64,000 nt of DNA from assembly GCA_037074705.1 (NCBI GenBank), contig CM073593.1, positions 103,439,738 to 103,503,737 on the forward strand, given 5' to 3'. The stretch is from Zhengitettix transpicula (lineage: Eukaryota > Arthropoda > Insecta > Orthoptera > Tetrigidae). The position numbers were made by a program, and so were the translations under genes. Positions 23,521 through 34,889 of this stretch are shown one piece after another; position 1 is the stretch's first letter, and every line of letters begins with the position of its first letter. The notes below the pieces were generated by a model. It was not told where the DNA came from. It saw only the letters and a program-made list of their open reading frames with translations, and made no database searches.

Positions 23521-24699
23521 CATCCGGTTGTAATCCTGAGAACTTCTCCTTTGGCATATTATATTTGTATTTGACTACCCTAGCCTATTTATTCGTTTAT
23601 TTACGATTAGTCCATCAATCGTTCTAAATCTACGTTCTATATTTATTAATTTAAACACGGCCAAAAATATTTTACTAACTGTGTGTACGCGTCGCTGTAG
23701 GACTATTGAACACGGGGGGCGGGGGGGGCGAGTCCTGAAAGAGTTACTGAATGAAAGGCAAAAAATTCAAATGTGTTTGACTTTCCATTCACTAATACTA
23801 TAAAGAAAAAAACAGATAACCCGTGTTGAACCTTGAGATGTTAAAAATATAAAAGAAAATTCATTGAAATCTGTTCATCCAATAAATATATATATATATA
23901 TATATATAACAATTTTATTTTAAAAAAATATTATATTGGATTCTCAGTAACCCTGTTCCACATTTCCGTCGTTATTCCGCCACATAATCCTTATAATTCT
24001 ACGTTAGCACAGAATTGTCTTTCGTGGCGGTTTCTGATTGGTGCTTGCAAGGCAAATGTTTTGATTGGTCACCGCTTCGAATTTTTGTGTTTCGATCCCT
24101 CCATTCCTCTTCCTAGCAATTTCGGTTTATAAGACACAGATACAAATCAACTACAAATCAGTTCCTGACAGATAAACACACATTTTGTAATTTAGTTTCG
24201 AGAAAATTTCCAAAACTAATTTACTACTAAAACAGGACTAAGTTGATTTTTTTAAAAAAACAAAGTTTCATGATCGTTTTAATATTTTCTATCGGCCTCA
24301 TTCCGCATTAATTGGCAATTTCACTTTTCAGGCAAAGGAAAACCGGAATATTATTCTAAATATATCACATGATTAAATCAGCAAACAAAATGGCGTTAAA
24401 AACGTGACACTGTACAAGATTTTTTTTTAAGAAATAAAAAAAAAGTCCGGGAAAAGTGAAACAGAAGTAATTGAGAAAACGCGTGCAGCTACTGAAACAT
24501 CGAAATTTAATTTTCAAAGCTGTTATAAGAAGCTGTTGAGAAATAATGGGATTATATCCGCGTTGGCTGACCTTATCTACTTGCTATAAAGTACTCAAAC
24601 AACTATTCTACAACAAAACACATACACGGGAACAGGGAGGCGACATATATGCAGGAGGTTGGGAGTGGAAGCATGCTGAACCATAAAAAAATATATATT

Positions 24700-24880
24700 A
24701 CCTGATGACACAATTTAAAAGTAGGAGCGGACCGGTAATTTTAATAAGAGTTTAATCGCGTTTGGCGAGTAATTACGAGGTAGTTAGTTTGTCGATTAAT
24801 TTCTTGAGGTCGGCGAGTGCGGCGGGGTAATTACAACACCCGGTGTCGATAAGAGAGGAGGAGAGGCTGAGGAGGAGAGA
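24700..24880. promoter_or_regulatory. Candidate regulatory island, TAAT-rich
   Basis: GGTAATTTTAATAAGAG, GAGTAATTACGAGG, CGATTAATTTC and GGGTAATTACAACACC within 150 bp, in repeat-free DNA of the intron between exons 3b and 4. Looks like a homeodomain-site cluster. Confidence 0.35.
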
Positions 24881-25324
24881 GACGGAGGCAGGGAGAAGCC
24901 GGGGAACCTGTTCTACACGTGTAGGGCGGGCCTCACGTCACCGCATATCATTACACGTGTCCGGGTTAAAGCCCCGACATACGCGGCCTTTCCACCTTCC
25001 ACTATTTTCATTACACAGTACTTATAGTCGACTCTTTACCAGTTAGGTTGACAGGTTTTTAATGATACGGTCTCCCTTATTCTGGCCGACGGCTCACTTA
25101 TTTCCATTCTTCTCCAAGTCTCTCATCAGGTTTAGTTCCAGAGACTCCCCTCGCCCCGCCAATTAAACGGTCGTCCTCTTAGTCAGCTACGATTCTGTAG
25201 ACACCAGGACTAATCTATTCTGCTGCTCTAAGTTCAAAATTCCCTAACAAATCGACCGCTGCAACTCTCGTCCATTCATTATCAGTAGTTCCTCAACTCT
25301 TTTCCTAACTCATAATTTTTTTGA

Positions 25325-25535
25325 ATAAGAAAGATAGCAAATACAGACAAAAAAAAGGTAATATAAACACCTACACAACGTGTTGTTAACTGACAAGTGC
25401 AGTTGTGTAGCTCTAGGCTCTTCTTAGCACCTGACGAAAGGAACAAGGATCCCAGCAACGTTGTTGTGTGGTATTTATATTACCCTTTTTTTTACTGTAT
25501 TGGCTATCTTTCTTATTCATTATTTTCAATCAGAC
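25325..25535 (+). repeat. Family A repeat, core mutated
   Basis: Truncated inverse arm at the left, then a full plus-strand arm with CTGACGA (25431-25437) but GCAACG in place of GAAACG, an inactivating change. The outer end TTTTCAATCAGACGT is at 25523-25537. Confidence 0.65.
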
Positions 25536-25804
25536 GTACATTAAATTATTTTCATTTATATTTTTTTTATTTAAACATCCGTATAATTATGAAGCTGTGA
25601 TTAAAGTGTTTCTACTCTGAAGATTTTTAATACTTGGTTGAAACGGTGCAAATCCGATTTATTTTTGGTGTAAAAATACTTAATTATATTGCTGATTCTC
25701 TTGATACCAAACACTATCGCCGAGCCTTTGTTCCTTGCTTCCTACGGGTCTATGTGAGTGTGTGATTAAATTCCCCCAAAAATTAATTAATTTTAAATGA
25801 CAAA

Positions 25805-26085
25805 ATTTACGTCTGATTGTAAACCTGAATAAGACAGATAGTCAATTCTGACAAAAAAAAAGGGATAATATAAATACCACACAACGTTTCTGGGATCCTT
25901 GTTCCTTTCTTCAGGTGCTGATAAGAGCCTAGAGCGACACAACTTGAGTTTTAGTCAATTGACGAGTGCAGTTGTGTCGCTCTAGGCTGTTCCGAGCACC
26001 TGACGAAAGGAACAAGGATCCCAGAAACGTTGTAAGGTTTTTATATTATCACTTTTTTGTCTGAATTGGCTACCTTTCTTATTCA
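25805..26085. ncRNA. Family A inverted pair, both arms with intact cores
   Basis: Left arm on the minus strand, core 25884-25914 (CTGAAGA, GAAACGTT, stem I GCAC with GTGT). Right arm on the plus strand, core 26000-26031 (CTGACGA, GAAACGTT, stem I shortened to two pairs). The arms meet around AGTTTTAGTCAATTGAC. Outer left end ACGTCTGATTG (25808-25818). It lies in the intron between exons 3b and 4; the left arm is in the sense of the gene. Confidence 0.75.
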
Positions 26086-26257
26086 TTAATTAATTTGTTT
26101 TACAACCTTTTTAATCCAAATAAAGTCCGGTTAAATCAACGTATATTTGGAATTGTGGAAACTTGGACAAAAATCAGTAAGGGAATGGGAAAGTAATTTG
26201 AAATGAATTTGTAGATGTAATTCTCGGGTCTCAATTGATCAAATGATCACAGTTAAC

Positions 26258-26292
26258 CTGATGACGATGGCAGAGCTTGCCGTCGAAACGTT
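26258..26292 (+). ncRNA. Hammerhead ribozyme motif, best in window
   Basis: CTGATGA core (26258-26264), then a 7-bp stem II (GATGGCA 26266-26272 with TGCCGTC 26278-26284, one G.U pair), then GAAAC and GTT. Four stem I pairs join GTTAAC (26252-26257) to GTTA (26293-26296) around the predicted cleavage site after GTT. All conserved hammerhead core bases are present. Stem III is only the palindrome ACGU, so cleavage would be expected in dimeric RNA. It is antisense to the Groucho gene, in the intron between exons 3b and 4. Confidence 0.75.
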
Positions 26293-26565
26293 GTTATTTA
26301 ACAAAGAATTGGCCCGGGTTAAGACCCGATAATTTTATCTGCAACAGATTCACCTGGAAAGTCGTCGCTCTCTAAAACGACTTTGTTTCTCAATTACACA
26401 AGTACATAAATCACATGCAGGGGTGAGGGACGGGAGTGGAGGGGGTGTTATTAAAACACATGCAGGACCACCGAAAATGGAGTGCGTCCTTTAACCAACT
26501 ACGCAACCAGAGTCACTGTGACCACCACCACCACCAGAACCAGTTGGACCATGCAGCCGACTCAC

Positions 26566-26629
26566 CATCACGTAATGTCTTTGCATTTCCGTTTTCTCCG
26601 ACGCTAATTTGTCGCACTCCATTTTTAGG
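26566..26629 (-). CDS. gro/TLE: Groucho/TLE exon 3b, second of two alternative copies
   Basis: 64 bp, acceptor CTTTCCTTTCAG, donor GTGAGTCG. Completes the same Asn, then encodes LKMECDKLASEK followed by TEMQRHYVM. The second half is canonical for the family while Leu3 is Met and Glu6 is Asp, the reverse pattern of exon 3a. Size, phase and both splice sites match exon 3a. About two thirds of bases are identical, with most changes at third positions, so the duplication is old and both copies are under protein-level constraint. The acceptor has the stronger pyrimidine tract. Confidence 0.93.
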
Positions 26630-26790
26630 CTGAAAGGAAAGCGCACCCGACAAGGGGAGAAAAGCATGAGACAAGGCCAGACGAGACACACACAAAACAG
26701 TTGGTTAGTGGTTTTAGTGGGAGAGAGAGAGAGAGAAAGAGAGACAATAACTGACTGACATGCAGCTAGCTGAGAAGCCGCACCACTCAC
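26630..26790 (-). promoter_or_regulatory. Short intron between the two exon-3 copies, with CU tract
   Basis: 161 bp. In the transcript sense it holds a CU-repeat tract (26719-26745 on the plus strand as GA repeats), a good branch-point match CACTAAC (26704-26710) about 75 nt before the 3b acceptor, and the 3b pyrimidine tract. CU repeats are the classic binding site of PTB-type splicing repressors, which regulate several known mutually exclusive exon pairs. The regulatory role is inferred. Confidence 0.5.
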
Positions 26791-26854
26791 CATCACGTAG
26801 TGGCGCTGGATCTCGATCTTTTCACTCGCCAGCTTCTCGCACTCCAGCTTAAGG
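26791..26854 (-). CDS. gro/TLE: Groucho/TLE exon 3a, first of two alternative copies
   Basis: 64 bp, acceptor TTGTTTCTGGCAG, donor GTGAGTGG. Completes Asn, then encodes LKLECEKLASEK followed by IEIQRHYVM, 21 residues of the first coiled-coil segment of the Q domain, ending in phase 0 so that it joins exon 4. Compared with the usual family sequence (TEMQRHYVM), Thr and Met are both Ile here, while the LKLECEKLASEK half is canonical. It is the copy nearer exon 2. A 161-bp intron separates it from exon 3b. Confidence 0.93.
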
Positions 26855-28638
26855 CTGCCAGAAACAACACAAACATCGTCAATTCACTTTCAAAACAACC
26901 GCAGATCGTCCGCGTGGCGAAGTCTCCGTTCAACGTCCTAAAATACTACACATTAAGCAATCTAAAAACACACACCAGGCTCCAGAACCATCAACCAGTG
27001 TGACCAACTTCCAAAAGTATTTTAAAATACCATCGGACTGGTTGACCAGTATTCAGGAGGATCTGCCTCGGTACCAAATTTCCCTGTGTCAGGACATTGT
27101 TGATCAAGAGGGTCATGAGACCATCAACCAACCATCTAATTAGACGTGGTCTCTAACCTTCAACTGAAATGGATTCTTTAATCAAAATGTAATCATTGAC
27201 CGGCTTTAACTAATATTAACTTTGGCAGCATTGGTGCCAACAGTGTTATATAGTGTTAAACTATATTACTGAATATGTTCCACTAGCTTGAGTCCTGGTG
27301 TGTGTAAACAACAAGTTCAGGAATATTCATTAAAATATTTTTGGAGGCCATGAATGACTGGTGAAGATGTCCAGAGAGGTTGATAACCAGTTTTTCCAAA
27401 ACGACTTCATCTGCAGAAGGTAAAAGTTAAACTGGATCGTTGGTTTCGACGTCCTACGCATTTGTTTACAAAAAAATTATTGAAGATGAAAATACAGCAA
27501 GGTTCCTTGAAAGACCTGAAAGTGAATACGACTTGCTCAACAATTCCCAGGACCCGTCAAAGGAGCTGTAACGTTAAATCTATACTGAAGACGTAACGAA
27601 GATGAAACTCGTCCAGGTGGCATCTGAAACATAACAACCGTAATGTCGGATCCCAAAATAAAAAACATTATATTAACTTCTGATGGCGAGAGCAGGAAGA
27701 ATCAGTGATAAAGGAAAAATTCATGTAGTGCGAAGCTGAAAATGAAACTTATTCAACGAGAAATGCTGTAGTCGCAATGGTAAATTCCTGACCGTCAAAA
27801 CTGAGTAGGCCCTAGCAGAGAAACTGAAACATTGCAACAACTAATTATTTTTATTCATTTAAATACTGATTTTTTACCTATGTAGAAAATCTAGAAACCC
27901 AAATCACCTTATTAAATTATTTTATATTCCTCTCTTTTCCGTGTTCCCAAATTTTTTTTTCTCATGCACAATTTTTACACAATTATTCATTACTGTATTT
28001 TTATTTTTCCTTTATCGTGTCTTTTAATGTCGTTGATGAATTTTTTTTATAGTTCTGTATAGTTCCAACGTTGCATTTTATTAAATATATGTCTGTAATA
28101 ACGTTTTGACTTGTCCCATATCCTTGTCAGATGACTAAAATTGGAATCAATAAATCTCATCTTTCAAAGTTGTAATACATTTGGAAGTGAGGGTCAGGAA
28201 TTTACCGACAGACTATATTTGTTGTTTTTTACTATAATATACAACAAAGAAAAAAAGGTTCATCGATCTCAGATGAGGCTTCCGAGTTTTTTTTTTCACT
28301 ATCTGATTTGGATGTTCCCAAATTGATTTGTACATATACAGGGTTATACTTTAGTCCTGGGCTAGCTTAAGATGCAGGCCAATGATTTTTTTGTTTGCCC
28401 CTGAGAATGACGGGACTATTCTTCTTCTGCTCCTATAATATCGTAACAGAAGGTATGAACTATCCAACTGTACCAGTTGAGACAGCTGTCATCTGCAGGG
28501 GTTGGAAACGGCCACGTCTCTCTTCCTCTGCAGACATGCCCTAAACAAATAAATGAACGACGACCGCAGCTGTCGGCAAGGCCTGCAACAGAAAGGTGGA
28601 ATCTGGCAACGACAAGGGTTTCACGATGGTCTACTTAC
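26855..28638 (-). other. Intron between exons 2 and 3a
   Basis: 1784 bp, GT...AG. AT-rich, no mobile element recognised. It is the second shortest intron of the locus. Confidence 0.8.
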
Positions 28639-28736
28639 TTGTGGTACTGCGCCTGCAAGAAGTTGAACTCTTCTTTGATCCTGTCGCACGATTCTGCGAC
28701 GGTGAACTTGAAAGGTTGTCCAGGCTGTGGCGGCCC
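28639..28736 (-). CDS. gro/TLE: Groucho/TLE exon 2
   Basis: 98 bp, acceptor TTGTTTCAG at 28737-28745, donor GTAAGT at 28633-28638. Reads [19 protein letters not shown] and then [13 protein letters not shown] with two bases (AA) of the next codon, so it ends in phase 2. This is the start of the conserved Q domain, in which FKFT, the CDRIKEEF block and LQAQYH are nearly invariant from insects to vertebrates. Joined to exon 1 it gives ...[11 protein letters not shown], as expected for the family. Both copies of exon 3 begin with a C that completes an AAC (Asn) codon. Confidence 0.95.
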
Positions 28737-29924
28737 CTGAAACAACGACGACAACAGTCTTGAGACCTCTACTTGTCGTAGTGACATCTATGCTAATTTT
28801 CGGTGGGGAGGCTCCGAAACCCGTCTGTCCGGGACTTTTAGAGAACCCTATTCATTCGCCTGGAGGGCTGAGGGCTAACTAACGGTGGTGCAGGGGAGAA
28901 GAGCTACCAGCAGATGTTTCAAATAGGGGTACATTCAGCAAACTTGGACAGGAAACGAGGCAGGGCATACTTGGGGAAAGTTCGAGATCAGTCAGTTGAA
29001 AGGTTACAAAACTTGAGATGGGAAGGTCTGCTGGCACAAAGGCCTCAGCGGATTACATCAAGAAAACTTATTTTAAACAAAAATGAACTACATTTCTACC
29101 ATGAGATCAACATATCCTCAGAAAGGCCTCAAAGGACCCACACAAACACAACTACCTCAACGCTTCCGTAACAGAATTAAATATCGGCACGAACAAAGCT
29201 GGCCAGGACGTTCCATAAAGCCGCCACCACCCACCCATCCCCCCTAAAAAAAGACGAAGATAAGATTATTTCCGCAAACACAATCACTAAAAGCTTATCG
29301 TGTGGTTCGCCAACAAAACACGCGATACAATAAACAATCTAAATAACCTGCAACCAGTTCAAGCTCTCACTCTCGAGTCGAATTAAAATAAAAACCTCGA
29401 CTGGTCATCACAATATATTAAATTCAAAATTCCAGTTATAAATTCGACTTCGAAATGTACGATTACTGTTTATCTACATTCAGAGGTCAGCACTGTATAA
29501 AATAGTTTCGGCACTTCATCTTTTTCAATACTGCCTGTATTTATTGTATTTATTAATGTGACGGATTCACTTGAAAATGATTAGTTTGTATTTTCATCTC
29601 TGCAATTGACTTTTTTTACGTTCAAATTTTCACTCTTCACCTCCATAACCGGCGTTTCTACCCTGTGTGCACCTTGTCCCATTCCTTTTCTTCCTGTTCT
29701 ATCCATGCTTTTATTTTCAGTGTTCGTATGTCTTACAAAACTCCCATCTATCAACCTTAGTTTTGGGTCTCCGCCTTTAGAATGTTCGATTCTTCTTTAA
29801 GTGTACTAGCTATTTAAGCCTACAATTTTTTTAATAGTGTTTAAGCCTAATGTATGTCAGGCTTTTCATACAGTTTAAATACCTCATCATTTTATTTTAA
29901 CCGTCATATACAATACCTTCCTCC

Positions 29925-30415
29925 ATCCTCTGGCGGAGGCTACCTTTGGGGATGCCTTCACATCTCTCTGGTTTTTTGAACTAAGGTTCCCACATGCCGA
30001 GGCACCTCGGCCTGTTTTGAGAAGTGTATGTTGCGGGTTCGAAGACCTTGGGCATACGGTAAGATTTGTCCGCTATTCCTATTGGAATAGTCGGCCAGCT
30101 GCCTCCTAAACCGGTCAAGGAACGGAGAGGGGGAAGCTGCGACCCCAGAGCTAACCCCTCTCCCGCCATCGGAAGTGCGTGGGACAAGTACCAAATGCCC
30201 GACCTACCTGATGCAGGTTTTTCTAGGATTTTTCCTGCATTACTTTTAGGCGAATGCCGGGTACGATCCTTAAACTATAGCCCGGCGGCCCTAGTTAACT
30301 TTTAGCTACCTTCCTCTACCCTTCCGCATCCCCCCTTTCAAATCCCTTCCTATGCTATTAAAGGGAAGTTGCCACCATGTGGATTAACCTCATGTAGCCT
30401 GTTACCCTTAAAAAA
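29925..30415 (+). repeat. SINE-like family D, near full-length copy
   Basis: About 490 bp from TCTGGCGGAGGCTACC to TAGCCTGTTACCCTTAAAAAA. Contains a B-box-like GGGTTCGAAGACC (30035-30047) and a hairpin ATGCAGG ... CCTGCAT. A-rich 3' end. Non-coding in all copies. At least six relatives in the window, on both strands. Confidence 0.8.
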
Positions 30416-30473
30416 AATACATCAGAAAGTTGATCATTTATTTTTAAAGTTCTCATAACTTTAATGTCATTAA

Positions 30474-30505
30474 CTGAAGAGCTCCTTATTTTAGGACGAA
30501 ACGTC
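30474..30505 (+). ncRNA. Single hammerhead motif
   Basis: CTGAAGA, TCCT/AGGA pairing in stem II, GAAACGTC. The sequence resembles the 184-bp units at 20.7-21.1 kb (both have GCTCC ... AGGACGAAAC). It sits just after a SINE-like copy. Confidence 0.55.
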
Positions 30506-30519
30506 ATAGTTTGAGTATT

Positions 30520-33500
30520 ATATTTTCTTAATGAAGAAACTTTATTTTTCTGACTTATATGGCCATTAAAATAATGTCAGATAATTTTCAATGCGAAATT
30601 TGTTCCTAATTCCCGGGGAAAGAGGGGTGGGGGAGGGGGATGTTCCAATGGTGATGCGATTGTAACTTTTATTTCGTCTAAATTATGAAGCCGTCTTCTT
30701 TGTAATTGCTGGTCTTGGATTTGAATATTTGCTACATTTGAGTCTTCCAGTAACAGATAAGAACTTCAACAAGATTCCCATTGTCCGTGGACATTTTAGA
30801 AATTGAAAGAATGGACCAGACAAGCTGCTCCCCCCCCCCCTCACTCCACGAAAGAACCAATCGAAAGGTTTCCCATCTCCTCCTTTTTGTGAACCTTCGT
30901 GGAGGAATTATTGACACAGATTACAATGCCTTTCAATATTTCAGATAAGCTAATGGTACACTCGGGGTGCTGAATGAACATTCATCCAAGTACACACACA
31001 AACACAGCAATTATCCGGCAAGTGGAACAGGCTTCGGTTATCAGCCAGAGTCAATATTCGACCAGAAGTGATTGTGAAGACGACAGCAGTCTGAAGTTTG
31101 GAGGGATTTTTATCTCAATCCAAGTGTACACGGCTCCTTATCTTCCCACAACCTACAAGGTTCTAACTTTTCTTGTATCAAGTTTGCAAGCTTCATGTCT
31201 GCAGATAAGTGAGGCTCAGAATTCCGTTTATTCTGGACTATGTTGTTGACATTTTCTACGTGCAACAACTTCCGTTCCTTTTATCTAACGACCTGAATGT
31301 CGGAGTCATGCGGGTTCTTCTTCGTTTTTTTTTCCTTCTTCAGCTGCTTCAGTTCGTATTACATTAGTATCTAAAGGCTTTAACTATCTTCTATATGCAC
31401 CGTTATTCATCCCCCCTTATTTTAGACCTTCTACTGGATTCCTCTTAATGAGTTTCGTGTTCTTTTCAAGAACGTTCCAAGCACATTACTTAATCGTCAA
31501 CTTAATAAAATTACTATTTTTTGTCGTCATCAATATTCGAATGTTTCAAGGTACCTCTCCGTTTTTTTTCTCCAGCAGCCCGAGTGACCAATTCACACTT
31601 TTGAAGACCTCAATCTTCAAAATCCAAACATTCACGATCCTTTAAAAACGTCCCTTCAGGGTTTTCTGATCCTTTTTGCAACGTCCATTCAACTTAATGA
31701 GAAGTCCCTAAACCGGAAGATCATTTCTGATACTCCCAATCATTTTCTGCGCCATCCTAAGGTTTTTTTTGTGTCCTTAATATTCTACCTTCTCTCCAAC
31801 CTTTATTTTTATTCAGCTGTTGTCCATTTCTGTTGATGTAATCAGCACCTCTACCGATACACTTAATTTTTTTTAAAAAAAAAATTGAAAGTAGTGACTT
31901 TGCTGAAATGTTGGTTACCAGCTTTATAAAAATTCTTAGAGAGAAAAATTTCTAATTCTCTATGCTTGGCAACAAGATTAATTCTGAAAATACCGATATT
32001 CCATTCGTCCTAATTCCTTCTCCGACGGTCTCCTTTTATTCAATTCTGTGTTTATAAATACATATATTGTGTGTGTTCACGTGGTATGTTATTTTTCAGA
32101 CAATTGCGTGTCTATTTTTAATTTCTTCTTTATGTTTCGTCGTGCTAAACCTCGCTAGGAATGTCTTGCCCATTGTTCTTGAGCCTCCGGACGCGCTTCT
32201 GTTACAATTGTCTCTCTGCCCGTCAATCCTTCTTGAGGTTAACGTCGAATTAATTTTAGATTTTCCTCGGGTTTGTGTATGCCTTTGTGTGTGTGTGTGT
32301 GCGTGTTTCGGTAAGCAAACTTATCGTTGTGTAACTCTGAGGGGGTTATCTTTAGTTTATCCTCTACGGGAAAGTCCACAATGTGTACCTTCAGTTAGGT
32401 AATGTTGGTTTGTGCCCCCCACCCCACCCCAACCCCCCGAAAAAAATTCTGGTCGACCCCCCCCCCTCCGGTTTGCTAGTGGACCAACAACAAGAGTTTG
32501 AACAAACATCATTAAATCGTCAAAATATGTGGTTCTTCCAGACAGGTAAATAATAATAATAATAAAACTAAAATGTATATTAATCATTTATTTTGTTAGG
32601 ATACGCATTTTACAATTTAATGCACCGTAGTAAAAAAAATTCTCTACTTTAAATCTCGGTATCTCAAAAGTGAACTTTACAAACCAAAATTTCAAACCAC
32701 TGAATCTTGACCAATTATTGGAATTTGTTAAGAATAATAATATATTATTTTTCAAAAATGGAAAAATTGAATTTTCAACTCGGAGAAAATTACAGTCACT
32801 TTTCTTCTGGTCGTTCGCTCATATTCTCAGAAATATTATTATTTTTAAATCAAATAATTTATAAATAGAGGGTAATCCACATGAGGGTGGCAATTCCCCT
32901 TTAATACCAATGAAAGGGATTTTAGAAAGAGGTGATGAGGAAGGGCAGCCAAAAGGGTCAACTAGGGGCCCACGGACTGCAGTTTAAGGATCCTACTCAG
33001 CAATTTGCTAATATGTGATGCGGGGAAAACCCCTAGAAAACCCTGCATCAGATAGGCCGGGTAATAGGTACTTGTCTCACACCCTTCCCTGGATGGCGGG
33101 AGAGGGGGTTTGCTGTGGGGTCGCAATATTTCCCTCTCTGTGACTTGACCAGTTTAGGAGGCAGCTGTCCGACTATTCCAGTAGCGGACAACTCGTACTA
33201 TATGCCCAAGGTCTGCGACGCCGCAACATTTACTTCCCAAAACACGGATCGGCTTGTGGGAGAGAGGAGAAGGCATCCCCCAGGGGTAGCCTCCTCCAGA
33301 GCTCTCTGGGAATTAAAAATTATCCTTATATGTATCTAAGTAATCACCATTACGATTTTGAAGAGAGATAAAGGTGACCACATTTTTTGAGCAAGTACAT
33401 GTTTTAGGTTTTCTATGTGGTAAATAGTTTAATCAACTGTTCGGTTTCAATGAAAATAGCCACGTTCACCCTTAGCACATTGAAAAACACCCCGATTTGT

Positions 33501-34889
33501 GTTAATATAACCTTCAAAGAAACGAAAATCCTTTTTTTTATATACCGTTATTCGTCCGTCTCTTACTCTTGCCCACCCCCCACCCCACAACCCTCTTTCT
33601 CTTTGTGTCTACCACTTTCAGTTTTAACCTGGGCCTAGTAAGGGAGAGTTTGTTTTTCTTAATGAGACTGGAGGAGTCTCCACCCTCCCCTCTCATAATT
33701 AAGGACCCACCCCACCGCCACCAGCATTCTCCATCTTGCCTCTGTCTAAAGTGGAGCACGACGATTTTGTGTCGCGCGCGGCTTCTTTTGATGCAGTTTA
33801 TTTCTCGTATCTCAGAAACTCTCGCAGAAAGTTTTCTTCAATCTGATAGCGACCAATTAAGAGACTCGCCCTCATTCGTGTCCTTCCCACTCTTCTTTCC
33901 CAACACACACACACTCTTAACAATGTCCATTTGAGTAACCCCCTCCAGATTCTAAATATTTAATTCGTGCTTTAGTACAACGTTTTGAAATAAATTACGG
34001 GTACTAGAGTCTGCACAGGCGAAGCCTAAGACAAAGGTTGTGAGGAATGAAAGAATATATTGCACCCATGGTGGTAGGAATTACAAAGAAAACGAACATA
34101 AATAAAATGGCATGCGTTGATGAGGCAAACTTTACGAAAAGAAACCTTGCAACAACAACAACAATTAAGGAAGATAACGGAACGTTATTGGTGAAATTAC
34201 ACATGGAGGTGTTTTTTAAAACTAATTATCACTATGAGAAATGTTAAAAATATGCTATTTGGAAGAATAGGGATGAATTAGAAGGAAATTAAGGGACAAA
34301 TTGAATCCAATAGTAGGATTGAAGTTTTAAAAAAAATCAAAGGGCTATTTCTTTGATCGAGTCTGAAAGACGAATAAATTTTTCAATCTTCCAACCTTAT
34401 TTCACATTCGCTAGACATCTGTAGAAGCGTACGGATACTTCTACGATGAGGTACAGAGATAGTCTATCACAACCAGTGTTGTAAATCCGAATGACAAAAA
34501 CATGTTCACGTTCAAAATTGGTAAATTCAAGAAGAGGCAAGAATACGATGACTCATGATTGCTCGGTCTTGGTGAACACTTCAACACGAACTCTGTACTG
34601 AATATCAGAAAACCAAACAATCTGATCAGAGTAACTTCCTCTGACAGGGTTGGCCAAATTACCCGTCTATTTTATGATTATTTCAACACATCTGACCAAA
34701 GCAGGGCGGATAAGCTGTCATTACGTGAAGGCCACGTTTCTGTTCCGTTGCACAGTCACACACTCGTACAACATAATTTCCCGATGATGTCTTTCAGCGT
34801 TTCCGAGTTATTTCACACAAGTGCGGGCAATTTTCGACCGTGTTCCCATCCAGCGCGAGTGCGGCCGGAGGAATTTATAACAAATGGGT
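30520..34889. other. Intron 1 segment without genes
   Basis: AT-rich to mixed sequence, poly-T and poly-C runs, one SINE-like copy (listed). 33540-33800 is C-rich. Nothing coding. Confidence 0.55.
32870..33312 (-). repeat. SINE-like family D copy
   Basis: Inverse copy from GAGGGTAATCCACATGAGG to GTAGCCTCCTCCAGAGCTC. Full span with small gaps. Confidence 0.8.

Noticed and set aside
29958..30305. Open frames of 68-79 codons
   Set aside because: They recur in the other SINE-like copies with shifted frames, so they are repeat sequence, not genes.
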